A stretch of DNA of 64,000 nucleotides from Skeletonema tropicum. Its lineage: Eukaryota > Bacillariophyta > Thalassiosirophyceae > Thalassiosirales > Thalassiosiraceae. Shown here one piece after another: positions 1 through 10,719 of the stretch; the stretch's first letter is position 1, and the number at the start of each line of letters is the position of its first letter. The notes below the pieces were generated by a model, which ran no database searches, was not told the DNA's origin, and saw nothing but the letters and a program-made list of their open reading frames with translations. Position numbers and translations under genes: made by a program. The stretch lies in contig CM074148.1 in assembly GCA_037178625.1 (NCBI GenBank), positions 1,240,001-1,304,000 of the forward strand, given 5' to 3'.

Positions 1-16
1 AATGAATTGAGGGACT

Positions 17-545
17 CATCGTGGCAAATAATGTAGGGTGATGACTTGGAGTGTGGGCCAATGTCTTCTCTATAGCTTTGAGTTTGAGTCCGGCTGAGCT
101 GTTTGCATATAGTCGGTCATAAGTAAACTTCAACCTTGGCCTTGGTAGTACTTTTCAGCATCGAATAGATTGTTTTGCTATAAATAAATACAATGATCTT
201 ATGGATGTCATTTCTTCGTATGATAGGAGGTGATATTTGAAGTATTGTATGGAAGTGATCATGCCCGGGTTCAATACGATTCTGCGTGTGCTGTCGATGA
301 GGTGGATACAGCGGTATCATCGCGTGGTCAGCAGTGCTTCAACCCCAGGTCAGTCCATACCTCCTAGCACTTTGTGGGAAGTGGGTAGCATGTGGATGTG
401 GGAAGATCTTATCTTGAACTGACAGGGAGCTTCGAGTTCTTCGTGGCGACTATTATTGATTGGTCACTGGTATGCGTGGCGGATGGATCCTCTATCAAGG
501 AGATGTACCCACATATCTGTTCAGTGTTCAAAGAGGCGAGGCCGT
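17..545. repeat. Dispersed repeat, copy 1
   Basis: This stretch of about 530 bp is closely similar, in the same orientation, to 6480-7025. Blocks such as GGCAAATAATGTAGGG and the stretch around the ATGCC at 260-310 align almost base for base with small indels. No consistent reading frame is conserved between the copies, because the open frames shift at the indels, so it is more likely an old mobile-element remnant than a gene. The left end may lie outside the window. Confidence 0.7.
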
Positions 546-1299
546 CTCATTGGCAAGTTCTCAGACAAAAAGTTTGCAGCTTGTATTGGCTATTCATCTC
601 ATTTTATTAGCGGTGAACAAGCAAACTCCGACACTTTCTGGATCTACCCAGATCTATTCTGATTGCTCGCTCGGGGGCTCTCCGCAATGTTGAAAACTGG
701 CCTCCACATCGCATTTCATCAAGCTGCCGTGATTCAGATATACTCAAAGCTTTGACCTTTTTTTATTCTTACCATTCCCAAGTTGATCGTCAAATCGTAT
801 CAGCCAAGAATCCCTCCCCTATCAAATCATCCATATCTCATCATCGTCCAATCGGATAAAGGAGTCAATAGTTGGTAGTTGGACAGCACCATAGTAGCAG
901 CACTATTGATCAATATAACGCACCTTGCATTGCCATCGTACAAGGGTGGTGAGTCATGATGATTCAGAGGTAGTAAGCAACCACTATCGAAATCGAATGG
1001 AACTAGTACTATATCGAGGCAAAGTATCGATCGGATCGGATCGCACCCCTCTAAGCTTCTTACATAAGTACATCAACTTTTAAGTCGTCTTAGTAGTTGT
1101 AATTATGATACCAGCATCTTTCCAACAATAACACATCTTTGTTCTCGGACCTCCCATCCCCCATCCTGTCCCGCAAGGAAGGTGTTAGTCATTTATTTCC
1201 CCTCTACCTACAGGTACCTCTTCGTGGTCCATCATGGAAGCAATCATCAACTAGTCACAATTCTCTCTATCAATATTCCTTCTATTCACTTTCATTATC
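546..1299. other. Gene-free stretch downstream of the LRR gene
   Basis: I see no convincing gene, RNA or repeat here. The stretch is AT-rich and contains a small GATCGGATCGGATCG-type simple repeat near 1030. It forms the 3' flank of the minus-strand LRR gene. Confidence 0.4.
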
Positions 1300-3336
1300 T
1301 TATTCATCTTCTCCCTCCTCTTCCACTTCAAATGTGTGCGATGGCAACTCGAGAAAAGGGAGCACATTACTCATCAAAATGTCTGCGGGTAGGATAAGCT
1401 CGAGAGTTGTAACTACATCCTCATCTAACAAGCGACGATGCTCAGCCTTGTAGCGATTGATTTTGTCAATAACTGATCTAATCCACCTTCGTATAACCAA
1501 GGCCTTTTCTCCCGATGCAGACGTGGAAAGTCCAGTAGCGATTGATATGTCACCTGAGTTTGCTGTCGATGCGCTTCCAGTTGCAAGATTGAGGTCCCCA
1601 CTCGAAGATCCAGCGCTCGTGCCAGCAGCATCGGCAGTCTTCAAGCTGGCTGTGCCGGAGCTACCGTCATCGCTGACTCCTGATGTGATGGTCATGATTC
1701 CACCTCCAGTTGACGAGCCCGAGCCAGCCGAGATTGTCACTGCTCCGCCCTGATTGGGTTCATCTCCTGCTTCTATGGTCATGCTACCGCCATCTGATGA
1801 TTGAGAGTCACCGGCCACAAAGGTAGCAGAACCAGCATTGGCCGAACCAGAAGCGCCCGCTTCCAACGTGATGGAGCCGCCAAGTGTGTCACTGGAGCCT
1901 ACCGTGAGAGCAAGGTCTCCTGCAGATGCAGACGTGGAAAGTCCAGTAGCGATTGATATGTCACCTGAGTTTGCTGTCGATGCGCTTCCAGTTGCATGAT
2001 TGAGGTCCCCACTCGAAGATCCAGCGCTCGTGCCAGCAGCATCGGCAGTCTTCAAGCTGGCTGTGCCGGAGCTACCGTCATCGCTGACTCCTGATGTGAT
2101 GGCCATGATTCCACCTCCAGTTGACGAGCCCGAGCCAGCCGAGATTGTCACTGCTCCGCCCTGATTGGGTTCATCTCCTGCTTCTATGGTCATGCTACCG
2201 CCATCTGATGATTGAGAGTCACCGGCCACAAAGGTAGCAGAACCAGCATTGGCCGAACCAGAAGCGCCCGCTTCCAACGTGATGGAGCCGCCAAGTGTGT
2301 CACTGGAGCCTACCGTGAGAGCAAGGTCTCCTGCAGATGCAGACGTGGAAAGTCCAGTAGCGATTGATATGTCACCTGAGTTTGCTGTCGATGCGCTTCC
2401 AGTTGCATGATTGAGGTCCCCACTCGAAGATCCAGCGCTCGTGCCAGCAGCATCGGCAGTCTTCAAGCTGGCTGTGCCGGAGCTACCGTCATCGCTGACT
2501 CCTGATGTGATGGCCATGATTCCACCTCCAGTTGACGAGCCCGAGCCAGCCGAGATTGTCACTGCTCCGCCCTGATTGGGTCCATCTCCTGCTTCTATGG
2601 TCATTCTACCGCCAGCACCATCCCATTCAGAGCTATTGGCATTCCACTCGCCCCTAGCAGGTGCAGTGGGAAGAATCTGATTAATACTATCAATTTCTGC
2701 ATACATATCCTTTCGCCACTCCTCCAATTGTAAAGCGGCGATAGCTTCATGTATTTCTCCTTCAACTAGATCAACTTGCTCCAAATTATCACACCCCTCA
2801 AAGACATCATCCGACGTAATCAGGCCATCTTTCAATGGGATGGTGATTCGTTCTAGAGAGGGGCAGAACCCGAATGCTCTCTTCTCAATTCTTTCCAGCT
2901 TGTTGCCAAATTTCACGTCTGCCAGATGGTCACAACAATAGAATGCATCCTCCTCAACAAGTTCGGCAGATGGCAGGTGGATGCTCTCCAAAAATGCACA
3001 GTCAAAGAATGCTTTTTCACCTATTCTTTCCAGCTTGTCACATTCGATATGCATCAAATCGTAACAGCAATCGAATGCCCTATACCCAGCAATTTCAACG
3101 CCCGGCATGATCACTCGTCGCAAGGAATAGCAATAAACGAACGCCTTTTTTTCAATCCTTTCGACTTTATCATGACAAATGACTTCCATGATATTAGGAT
3201 GCTCATAGAATGCACTGTTACGAACGAATGTGGTAAATTCATCCACGATGATAAGATTTACATCATCAGGAACATATTCGTCCTCTTCGCCCCTGTAGAG
3301 GTATTTAACGTATTTATTATCGCCCACGTCCGACAT
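1300..3336 (-). CDS. BspA-type leucine-rich-repeat protein with inserted Gly/Ser repeat domain
   Basis: An intact 678-residue frame with an ATG at 3336 and no introns. Residues ~40-215 contain four or more BspA-type (LRR_5) repeats of the pattern I..I...AF..C..L..I.LP, as in EKKAFVYCYSLRRVIMPG. After a linker (EEWRKDMYAEIDSINQILP) residues ~243-607 consist of 2.7 near-identical copies of a 137-residue Gly/Ser/Ala/Thr-rich unit with internal GGS.TIEAG-type periodicity, which could fold as a beta-solenoid. The C-terminal ~70 residues resume a conserved helical tail (IRRWIRSV, AEHRRLL). The paralogue at 44628-45617 has the LRRs, linker and tail but no repeat domain, so the domain was gained here or lost there. 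BspA LRR proteins are abundant in diatoms, but their roles are mostly unknown. No signal peptide or membrane segment is evident. Confidence 0.85.
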   Translation of the reverse strand: MSDVGDNKYVKYLYRGEEDEYVPDDVNLIIVDEFTTFVRNSAFYEHPNIMEVICHDKVERIEKKAFVYCYSLRRVIMPGVEIAGYRAFDCCYDLMHIECDKLERIGEKAFFDCAFLESIHLPSAELVEEDAFYCCDHLADVKFGNKLERIEKRAFGFCPSLERITIPLKDGLITSDDVFEGCDNLEQVDLVEGEIHEAIAALQLEEWRKDMYAEIDSINQILPTAPARGEWNANSSEWDGAGGRMTIEAGDGPNQGGAVTISAGSGSSTGGGIMAITSGVSDDGSSGTASLKTADAAGTSAGSSSGDLNHATGSASTANSGDISIATGLSTSASAGDLALTVGSSDTLGGSITLEAGASGSANAGSATFVAGDSQSSDGGSMTIEAGDEPNQGGAVTISAGSGSSTGGGIMAITSGVSDDGSSGTASLKTADAAGTSAGSSSGDLNHATGSASTANSGDISIATGLSTSASAGDLALTVGSSDTLGGSITLEAGASGSANAGSATFVAGDSQSSDGGSMTIEAGDEPNQGGAVTISAGSGSSTGGGIMTITSGVSDDGSSGTASLKTADAAGTSAGSSSGDLNLATGSASTANSGDISIATGLSTSASGEKALVIRRWIRSVIDKINRYKAEHRRLLDEDVVTTLELILPADILMSNVLPFLELPSHTFEVEEEGEDE
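1514..2610 (-). repeat. In-frame 411-bp tandem repeat inside the LRR gene
   Basis: The GATGCAGACGTGG landmark recurs at 1514, 1925 and 2336, giving an exact 411-bp (137-codon) period with two full copies and a partial third. Copies differ by only a handful of substitutions, for example TTGCAAGAT against TTGCATGAT. This implies very recent amplification or ongoing homogenisation. Copy number in the assembly should be treated with caution. Confidence 0.95.
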
Positions 3337-6227
3337 GATGAAGCAGTAGCAGCAATAACATTACAGTCTTCTCACTTTATATGGCTACGGCTTGCAAATT
3401 GATGCATCACGTCGAGGATGGCATGATGCCATCTATCATCGTGGGAGGAGTTCGTGTTTTGCAAAAAAATAAAAGTTGGTACTGTATCACTGCGCTACGA
3501 TACATTTTGAATTCCTACGTAGGCCTATGTAGAATTTTGCGGGAACTGCATTCTAGTAGAAACTATACGCAAACGCTCTCTATCTCATGCATGCCACTGC
3601 ACACGATAATTAAAGCTTCGATTGATCTCTTTACTATGGCCCGATGATATCATCAGTGTCAATATAATCATCTAATGCTTCATTATCCATCTTAAGGTAA
3701 AAGAATATCTTGTGTTGACTGAGCGCCTAAGTACAATACGCTGGTTGTTACTACTGCTTAGCTCGGGCACTTTATGTTGTATGGATGTTCGAGCCAATGA
3801 TTCTTGTGTCCTGACTCGCGAGTATGGTAATGATAGCTCGCAAACATTGCACACCATACTATCTTACTATGCAGACACTTCACACTTCGTTTCTCCGTTG
3901 CTGCCATGTTTCTTGGTCTTGGAGGATGACCAACTATTGCTATCATAATCATATCTCCTTTATTCAAGTTTCCGCTCGAATAGCCAGAGCTTCGCGGTGG
4001 ATCGCTCAGCCTTAGCTAGCCATACCAGGCGCACAGAAGAAGGTAATACGAATGGATACAAATCAGATGCCTCTCTAGTTGACGGAGAAGGACAAGCGAC
4101 TCTACATCTACTCTATCTTATACATAAACATATAAATCGCATTCGTCAAGTGTAAATTTCTTCTATGTAATAGTATTATTTACAGCATGCTAATGCTTAG
4201 CTATATTTGTCTACCATATCAATAGCTCCTGACTGTTGTACTGCGAGAAATATATGAGTGAGGAAGTAGTAGCCTGACATTCTCAGGGTGAAAGGGGTCA
4301 ACTTGAGAGTCGGGCGCCAGATGGCGACAAAAATGTGGCAGATTGGTAGCTGAGAGCAACTTCGAGCTTCTTTAAGTTAGAATGAACACGCCCAGGGAAG
4401 TTCATCGCACCAATCCGATTGATCGGAGCACTATTTTGGGCTGCAAACTCCTCTGCATCGACATCGACGCCCGACAGCACAGAAAGCAACAGACAACAGC
4501 AAACTTTGCTGTCTGGGCTGTCTGAAATGAAGTGAAAAAAAGAGAATTAGATTCGATTCGAGGCGGTGAACTTTCGCCTCGCCAACCCCTCCAGTTCGTA
4601 AATAAATACCAGTTCGGACCCACGACTGAAACTCAAATCCAACGATTGACAACAAACAACAACACCACTGATGCAGCCGCCTCCGGTGCTGCCGGGTGGA
4701 GCAACAATAATGCTGAAGAAGCAGAAGCAGCAACAACGGCGGCGGCAACATCTCAACGATTGACAACCAACAACAACACTTTTAGAGAGATTGATATTGA
4801 GAGATAGAAGTGATGTCAGATAGCAATAAGTATCTTGGTACGATCTCAAACCACTCAAGCAGGATCCACCATCTTGGCAAGATCCATCACAAAAGATGAT
4901 TAAGACGAGTCGATGAGCTCACAATTCCAAATCCAGATCGATAATACTGAATAAGTAATAGATTGTTACATCTCAAGAACTACCATTTTCGCCTCCTATA
5001 GTTCTGTACCTCAACTAGCAGTGTTGCCGTGTTACCATTCATTTCTATTTGATTTATTGGTGCGCGGCGCTGAACCTGATAACCTTTTTGAAGCTTGAAG
5101 TACAATACCTACATAAGTTTCTACCCACTTCAAGCCCTACGGGTGGTACCGTTTTGTGTGGGATATGCAGTGGAGGACGGGAACCGTGAAATTTCTTAAT
5201 AATCCATTTCCTAAACCGTCCTTAACGTGACATTTTAAATTTAGGGGGCTTAATAGTATTCCTACGTGGAATATCCTAAAAGAAAGATCTCCAAAAAGCC
5301 CCTAACGTTACCTGGGATTTTTTACTCTCTTCGCTTTGATTGAGCGAGAGTCCCAACTAGAAAATGAAGCGGAAGGAAACTTGCTCAACGCCCCAACCTC
5401 TAATTCAGGCAATGAAGCTATGAAGCTAAACTCAACAAAGCTCTCTCTCTAGCTCAATCTTACTCAGGTTGGCTTATTACCACTATTTACTTCACGGTAG
5501 GTTAGTAGTAGTTTGCACCTTCATAGCGCCTTTGTCTCCAGGTAGACTGTCCAAGCTTCGGCTTTTAAATTGGTTTTAGTCGAGCGAAGCAGAGCTTACC
5601 CGTCATTTCGTTCGAAATTCCTGTCCGTCCGTGTGCGTGTGTCCGTCGTGGACAGAAATCAAACCCTAGAAATTTTGCGCAAGAGCAACCATAGAAGGCG
5701 CGAACTCGAAAACCTACCTATGCCAAGAGGGGATTGAACAACAAAGAAATTACCTATGACAACACGACCTTACAGCAGCAGCGATGTGAACTACTGGTGA
5801 AACAGCAAGAAGAAGCAAATCTGTAGAAAGAGTCGGAAGTCGGGACAGACTGATGAAAAGCACCGGAAAGAGCTGTAACAGTTACAAATTACAAGCACTT
5901 TAAGTGATACCAGCAAGAGAATAGCGCATATGATCAAGAATGTATGCAATCGTTGGACCACGGTGTAAGAGAAACAATGTACGTGCAGTACAAGTGGAGT
6001 AGAGAGATTGGAGAGACAAATATAGTCTGATGAGACTGAGATGTCCATAAGAAGAAAGTAGGTTATTCACGAAGCTTGAGCTGCTGCGTACAATTGAAAG
6101 GACGGCTTCCAGTAGGAGCGAAATTTGAGGGTTGCCGGTTTTTCCGGGTCAACGACCTATGACAGGTACCTAGTTATTTTGTTAAGCAATCCGATGCGGA
6201 CTTTTTGGGATTAGGAAAAAGATCGCC
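3337..6227. other. Long stretch without a convincing gene
   Basis: It holds the putative promoter region of the minus-strand LRR gene next to 3337 and a CAA/GCA-rich low-complexity segment at 4640-4780 whose open frames lack credible protein character. It also holds a palindromic TATTCCTACGTGGAATA at ~5257. The segment near 5570-5690 (AGTCGAGCGAAGCAGAGCTT followed by GTCCGTCCGTGTG) resembles sequence at 59705-59800 and is probably a dispersed repeat. No RNA gene was recognised. Confidence 0.35.
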
Positions 6228-6464
6228 ATGGCGACCTTTGTGGCGTCTTTCGACGAACCGTATTTCGGCAAACAAAGTCGGCAGGCTTATGCGTGTTATG
6301 TAGTGTTCGGGGCAGGGCCAGGGATCGTGTGGTTTGACTTACTTATTTGCTACGCACGTAGGTCCCGTGGTAGGGCTAGGGCTATCTATGAGGAATATGT
6401 TAGGTTTATGAGGAATCTCCTTGTGGAGGGACAGTTAGCTGGTGGCTACTTCGGCCTGAAGTAG
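6228..6464 (+). CDS. Small unrecognised ORF
   Basis: A 78-codon frame from ATG to TAG, slightly richer in GC than its surroundings. The segment YVVFGAGPGIVWFD followed by a basic stretch weakly recalls the N-terminal RNase H1/viroplasmin fold (YVV.G..PGI...W), but the spacing and the missing downstream Gly-Tyr motif make this doubtful. It sits directly upstream of a dispersed repeat and could be a mobile-element remnant. No function is assigned. Confidence 0.2.
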   Translation: MATFVASFDEPYFGKQSRQAYACYVVFGAGPGIVWFDLLICYARRSRGRARAIYEEYVRFMRNLLVEGQLAGGYFGLK

Positions 6465-6479
6465 ATCATCTGAAGTTAG

Positions 6480-7025
6480 GCATTCATCGTGGCAAATAAT
6501 GTAGGGCGATGACTTGGAGTGTGGGCCAACGTCTTCTCTGTAGCTTTGAGTTTGAGTCCATGAGCTGTTTGCATATAGTCGGTCATAAACTTCAACCTTG
6601 GCCTTGGTAGTACTTTTCAGCATCGAATAGATTGTTTTGCTATATCATGACAATGATCTTATGGATGTCATTTCTTCGTATGATATAGGAGGTGATATTT
6701 GAAGTATCGTATGGAAGTGATCATGCCTGGGTTCAATATATATGATTCTGCGTGTGCTGTCGATGAGGTGGATACAGCGGTATCATCGCGTGGTCAGCAG
6801 TGCTTCAACCTCAGGTCAGTCCATACCTCTTATCACTTTATGTTTTTGGGAAGTCCTTGATCAATGGGGTAGCATGTGGATGTGGGAAGATCTTGAACTG
6901 ACGGGGAGCTTCAAGTTCATTGTGGCGACTATTATTGATTGATCAGTTGTGTGTGGCGGATGGATATGAACTTAGATATCTGTTCAGCTGCATTCATTAT
7001 GGAGTGTTCAAAGGGGCGAGGAGTC
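6480..7025. repeat. Dispersed repeat, copy 2
   Basis: Direct repeat of 17-545. Relative to copy 1 it carries several short indels, such as an extra TATA near 6738 and a longer spacer near 6840-6870, that break any shared frame. The two copies flank the LRR gene but do not end in TG...CA and show no target duplication that I could find. Confidence 0.7.
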
Positions 7026-7431
7026 CACTCCACTTCTCTGGGGAACTAAGTCCGAGTTTGATACCAAGCCTCAGACATGTAAACATCAAAAGGAACATCC
7101 TACTTGTGTTGCTGCGTTCCACTTCTTTGTCATTAAAGAAGCTAGCTATGTTGCATAATCTAAGATAAATAATGTGAATGACGCACCATATGTTTTGCGC
7201 CTCTCCATCATGGCATAATTATATGTAACTGCATCTTATTCTTACTTCATCATCCAGCGAAGACACGGATGGACAGACGAGCAATATGACAATGTGTATT
7301 GGATGACGATAGGCACACTACAGGTCTCGGTTATCTCTGCTCAGCGATGAGCGATCAGCGATGGTTGGTTGATGGAATGTTAGTTTGGGATGATGGAGGG
7401 GTGGAACAAGTTGATTTGTGTAGGTGGTATC

Positions 7432-7520
7432 TATGATTATGTACTTTGAGGTATGTATGAGCTGAGACTTCGAGATAACAAGACATTCCTCTCTACATAC
7501 CTTAAAGTACCATAATCGTA
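7432..7520. repeat. Imperfect inverted repeat
   Basis: The left arm TATGATTATGTACTTTGAGG (7432) and the right arm CCTTAAAGTACCATAATC (~7500) are inverted copies with a few mismatches, separated by about 35 bp. It lies just upstream of a retroelement fragment and may be a small hairpin or a MITE relic. Confidence 0.5.
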
Positions 7521-7564
7521 CATACTAGTACCACACATCACTTTCAAACTTCAAACGCACTCAT

Positions 7565-8571
7565 TTGACATCCATTCTTCCACACTACCATCACTTCTTT
7601 AGACCCAATCAACCTTCTGAATGCTATCGTAGATGCGAGACCTGTAGTGTGACGATAGGGGAAGTGAGACGGAAAAGTACCCTTAGCCAGCAGCGATTTA
7701 CCTGCAAACTAATGCATGGCCTCCTCCCAGTGAATCACGTGAAGCAACATGAAACACAAGTAGCGCAGTGCCCGAACTGTCGACAGTGCGATGACGAAAC
7801 AATAGCACACGTGTTTCAATGTTCCCACCCGGATATGGCTGCGAAACGTGCCGCAATTATAGCAGCACTCCGGAAGAAAGGACTCCTGAAAATATCACGA
7901 AAAATACTACTCAGAGTGGCAAACTTGCAAACGGGGGCGAGATTCGAACCACATCAGAATACCCGAGGATCCAGGAAGCACTGGAAGCACAACGTGACCT
8001 CGGGTGGGATGACTTCTTTAGAGGATATCTGGTAAAAGAATGGTATCAATATCAAGCATTGGAGAGTACTCATCATGGGGACGCCCACCAGCAGTTTTAT
8101 CAACTCCAAAAATTGATCTGGTATGAAGTTGCATTACCGCAGTGGCATGAGCGAAACAGACTAGCTCATGGAACTCAGTCATTTGACAAGCAAATAGAGA
8201 GTGCACATTTAGCAGAGCAATTGGTATGGTACAGTCAACATCGAGAGGAGATGCCGCCAGGCTTTCACCAACGGTGGGCAAATCATAGTATTGACGAAAT
8301 AAGCAATATGGATTTGGCTACTAGGCGATTGTGGGTGCATCACCTCAAGATAGGCAGGCAAGCGGTCGAGATGCGAGCAGAACAGCGGAAGGAAAGTCAA
8401 CGAACATTATCGTTCTACTTCAATGCATTCGGCCCACCATTACCGCCACCTCAGCGACAACGTGTGGCTGATGAAGCCGAGGAACACGCAAATAGAGTAG
8501 TATTGTATCGTGAGAAGGGACAGCCGAGAACAGACGCAGTCCTCAATGAACTCGAGAAATCGAAGACGTAA
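7565..8571 (+). pseudogene. C-terminal part of a retrotransposon-like polyprotein, frameshifted
   Basis: Two overlapping frames together read like the C-terminal end of a non-LTR-type reverse-transcriptase protein. The first frame (to ~7930) has the Cys/His pattern C-P-N-C...D-E-T..H-V-F-Q-C-S, as in the zinc-binding region that often follows the RT domain. The second frame (from ~7930 to 8571) continues with a long hydrophilic segment containing W-H-E-R-N-R-L-A-H-G, a pattern common in this class. A frameshift near 7930 separates them, and no RT catalytic core is present upstream. I infer a truncated, inactive element. The exact clade cannot be assigned. Confidence 0.5.
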
Positions 8572-8979
8572 ACAACCGTATGGTTGAACTAATCCTGGCC
8601 AGGAGACTATTTAGGTCTTCTGGCTTGGAGTGCGATCTGAGAAACAGTTGTGGAGGCAGTATATGAGCACTATCAATGCTACCGACACAGCACACATGTT
8701 GGTTAGTCATAATTTTGCCCCTAGAGGGCTAATCAGACGTACTTTAAAATTTCTGTTATATTATTATTATTATTCTTACTTCATCAGCTCTTCTTTATGT
8801 ATTTGATTCCTGTCCGTCTAGGTTGAGGTCAAATTTCAGCCAGATACTAATACTAGGAGTGGACACACACAAGCACAAGTCCATCCAGTCCAAATCAATC
8901 ATCTCACCTCCCTTCTCAGATATAACTAGAATAAATTCCTCCTCGTTAAGTATAATTATCTTCTGTTCAACCTCTTACC

Positions 8980-9309
8980 GTGTCACTCTTGTGGTGTGTG
9001 GTGCTCTTGGTACTTATTGTATCTATCTCACCTTCTTGGAGGATGCTTTTTTTGAGACGCTCATCTCTTTTGGCAGTGAGTCTCGCTCGAGGTGTCACAG
9101 TGACACAGATCAAAAGACACCGCGCAGCCGCCCGACAGCCACGAAAAGCTTTCAAAGAACAACATGAGATTGATCTCCTCATCAGCAAGGTAGATAGAAG
9201 TAGCAACAAAGAACTCATCCAAAAGTGTGCCTGTCGAGCAGTCGAATACGATAAATTATTTGTGAGCTGCATTCCTCCTCAAGAATCTTCTTCCCGGGCC
9301 AACAAGTAA
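8980..9309 (+). CDS. Small hypothetical protein with hydrophobic N-terminus
   Basis: A 109-codon ORF. The first ~35 residues are hydrophobic (WCVVLLVLIVSIS) and could be a signal anchor. The remainder is basic and helical (QIKRHRAAARQPRKAFKEQH) and ends CIPPQESSSRANK. Several frames overlap here, so coding status is uncertain. It ends about 270 bp upstream of the AlkB-like gene. No family recognised. Confidence 0.2.
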   Translation: MSLLWCVVLLVLIVSISPSWRMLFLRRSSLLAVSLARGVTVTQIKRHRAAARQPRKAFKEQHEIDLLISKVDRSSNKELIQKCACRAVEYDKLFVSCIPPQESSSRANK

Positions 9310-9579
9310 TCATCTATCTACTTGTTACTCGATCAAACGCTGCCCATCATTCATGCGGATTGCAAAATTATAATGCTTCCGCCGATTGAGTCTCAGCACC
9401 GGCACACTTCGATTTAAGATTACAGCAAATTGATATCCTCTCAAGAGACGCTCTGTAGAGAGAGAGGGCTTTTCAAACATTTGTTGCAGCCCAACTGAAA
9501 TTATACATCATCGGCCAGGTCGATACACATCATACTTATGTAACCAACATACACAACAACATCATAACAAGCGAGCACC

Positions 9580-10719
9580 ATGTCAAAATCCTCATGTCCA
9601 GCACCGCACAAAATCGCCATCACCACCAAAACGAACAACAACAGCAGCAGCAGCAAGAGCAAGCCCTCGGGCACAACATTCTCCCTCCTCGACAAATCCA
9701 TCGACATCCTCCAGGGCCTCGTGCTCCACAAACAAGTCATTTCCACCGCATTCGAAACCGAACTAATATCATTCATTCAATCTCAGTGCACCAAAGGTCG
9801 ATCCGGTCAACTCAAAAAACCAACCTATCTCCGCTCCTCGGGGGCACGATCTCAGGGAAATCAACGTGAGGCATTGCAATACGGTGGATTCTTCGATTTC
9901 AACAAGGCTCGACCGGGCAAGCGGGGCTTGGTACCGGACTTTCCACCAATTCTGCATCGTCTTGTCGATCATCTTATCGACGAGGGATATTTGGACGAGG
10001 AGGTCCGTCCAGACAGTTGTATTATTAATCGGTATGGGAGAGGGGATTGTATTCCACCGCATGTGGATCATGAGAGTTATTATCGTCCTATATCGACGCT
10101 GAGTTTGTTGGGGGAGGAGCCCATGTTGGTAGGGACCAAATTTCAGACGGTGAAATCGTGTACGTGGAAACCGACAGTGGGTACATCGGTCATGTTGCCA
10201 CGGCGGAGTTTGTTGTTGCTGGGAGGGAACTCGGGGAATGTTAGTAAGCATTGTATTAGTTCGTGTAGCGGGGAGAGAATATCGATTACGTTGAGGAAGC
10301 AGCCCGGGCCGGATTGGAGGCCAAGTTTGGAGGAGCTTGCCAAGAGAAGTAGTGGTGGTGGAGGAAAGAAGAGAAAGGGGGATAATACTTTGGCGTCAAC
10401 GGATAGTGGTGGCGAGGTAAAGAAGAAGAAGAAGAAGAAGGCATTATCTGGTTCAGCAAAGCGACGAAAGAAAATGATGAAACTCAAGGGAATTACTCCT
10501 CCTGAGAGTAGTGGAGACAATGTTGTATCAGTCCGACAGCAGCAACAGCAACAGCAAAATCAACCGATGGCCCAGAGTAATAGCAGCAACAGCGAAAGGG
10601 AAAAGACATCATCAACAAAGAAAAGAAGAAGCAGTGAAAAACAAGCAAAGAGGAATGCTCGGAGGCTGGAGAGAAAACAGAAACAAACATCTACCAATAC
10701 AAACTCTAATAATAGCTGA
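9580..10719 (+). CDS. AlkB-type 2-oxoglutarate/Fe(II) dioxygenase (ALKBH-like)
   Basis: Intact 379-residue protein, ATG at 9580, no intron. The double-stranded beta-helix core lies at residues ~45-240. N150-x-Y152 precedes the iron ligands H161-x-D163 (PPHVDHES) and H224 (SKHCIS), and the 2-oxoglutarate arginines R233 and R239 occur in GERISITLRK. This is the canonical AlkB order HxD...H...RxxxxxR. Members oxidatively demethylate nucleic-acid bases; this one looks closest to the eukaryotic RNA-acting ALKBH5/plant ALKBH9-10 type rather than bacterial AlkB, but that is inference. The N-terminal 35 residues are Ser/Lys-rich. Residues ~255-379 form a disordered Lys-, Gln- and Ser-rich tail with KKKKKK clusters, probably nuclear localisation or RNA-binding signals. 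Substrate unknown. Confidence 0.85.
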   Translation: MSKSSCPAPHKIAITTKTNNNSSSSKSKPSGTTFSLLDKSIDILQGLVLHKQVISTAFETELISFIQSQCTKGRSGQLKKPTYLRSSGARSQGNQREALQYGGFFDFNKARPGKRGLVPDFPPILHRLVDHLIDEGYLDEEVRPDSCIINRYGRGDCIPPHVDHESYYRPISTLSLLGEEPMLVGTKFQTVKSCTWKPTVGTSVMLPRRSLLLLGGNSGNVSKHCISSCSGERISITLRKQPGPDWRPSLEELAKRSSGGGGKKRKGDNTLASTDSGGEVKKKKKKKALSGSAKRRKKMMKLKGITPPESSGDNVVSVRQQQQQQQNQPMAQSNSSNSEREKTSSTKKRRSSEKQAKRNARRLERKQKQTSTNTNSNNS

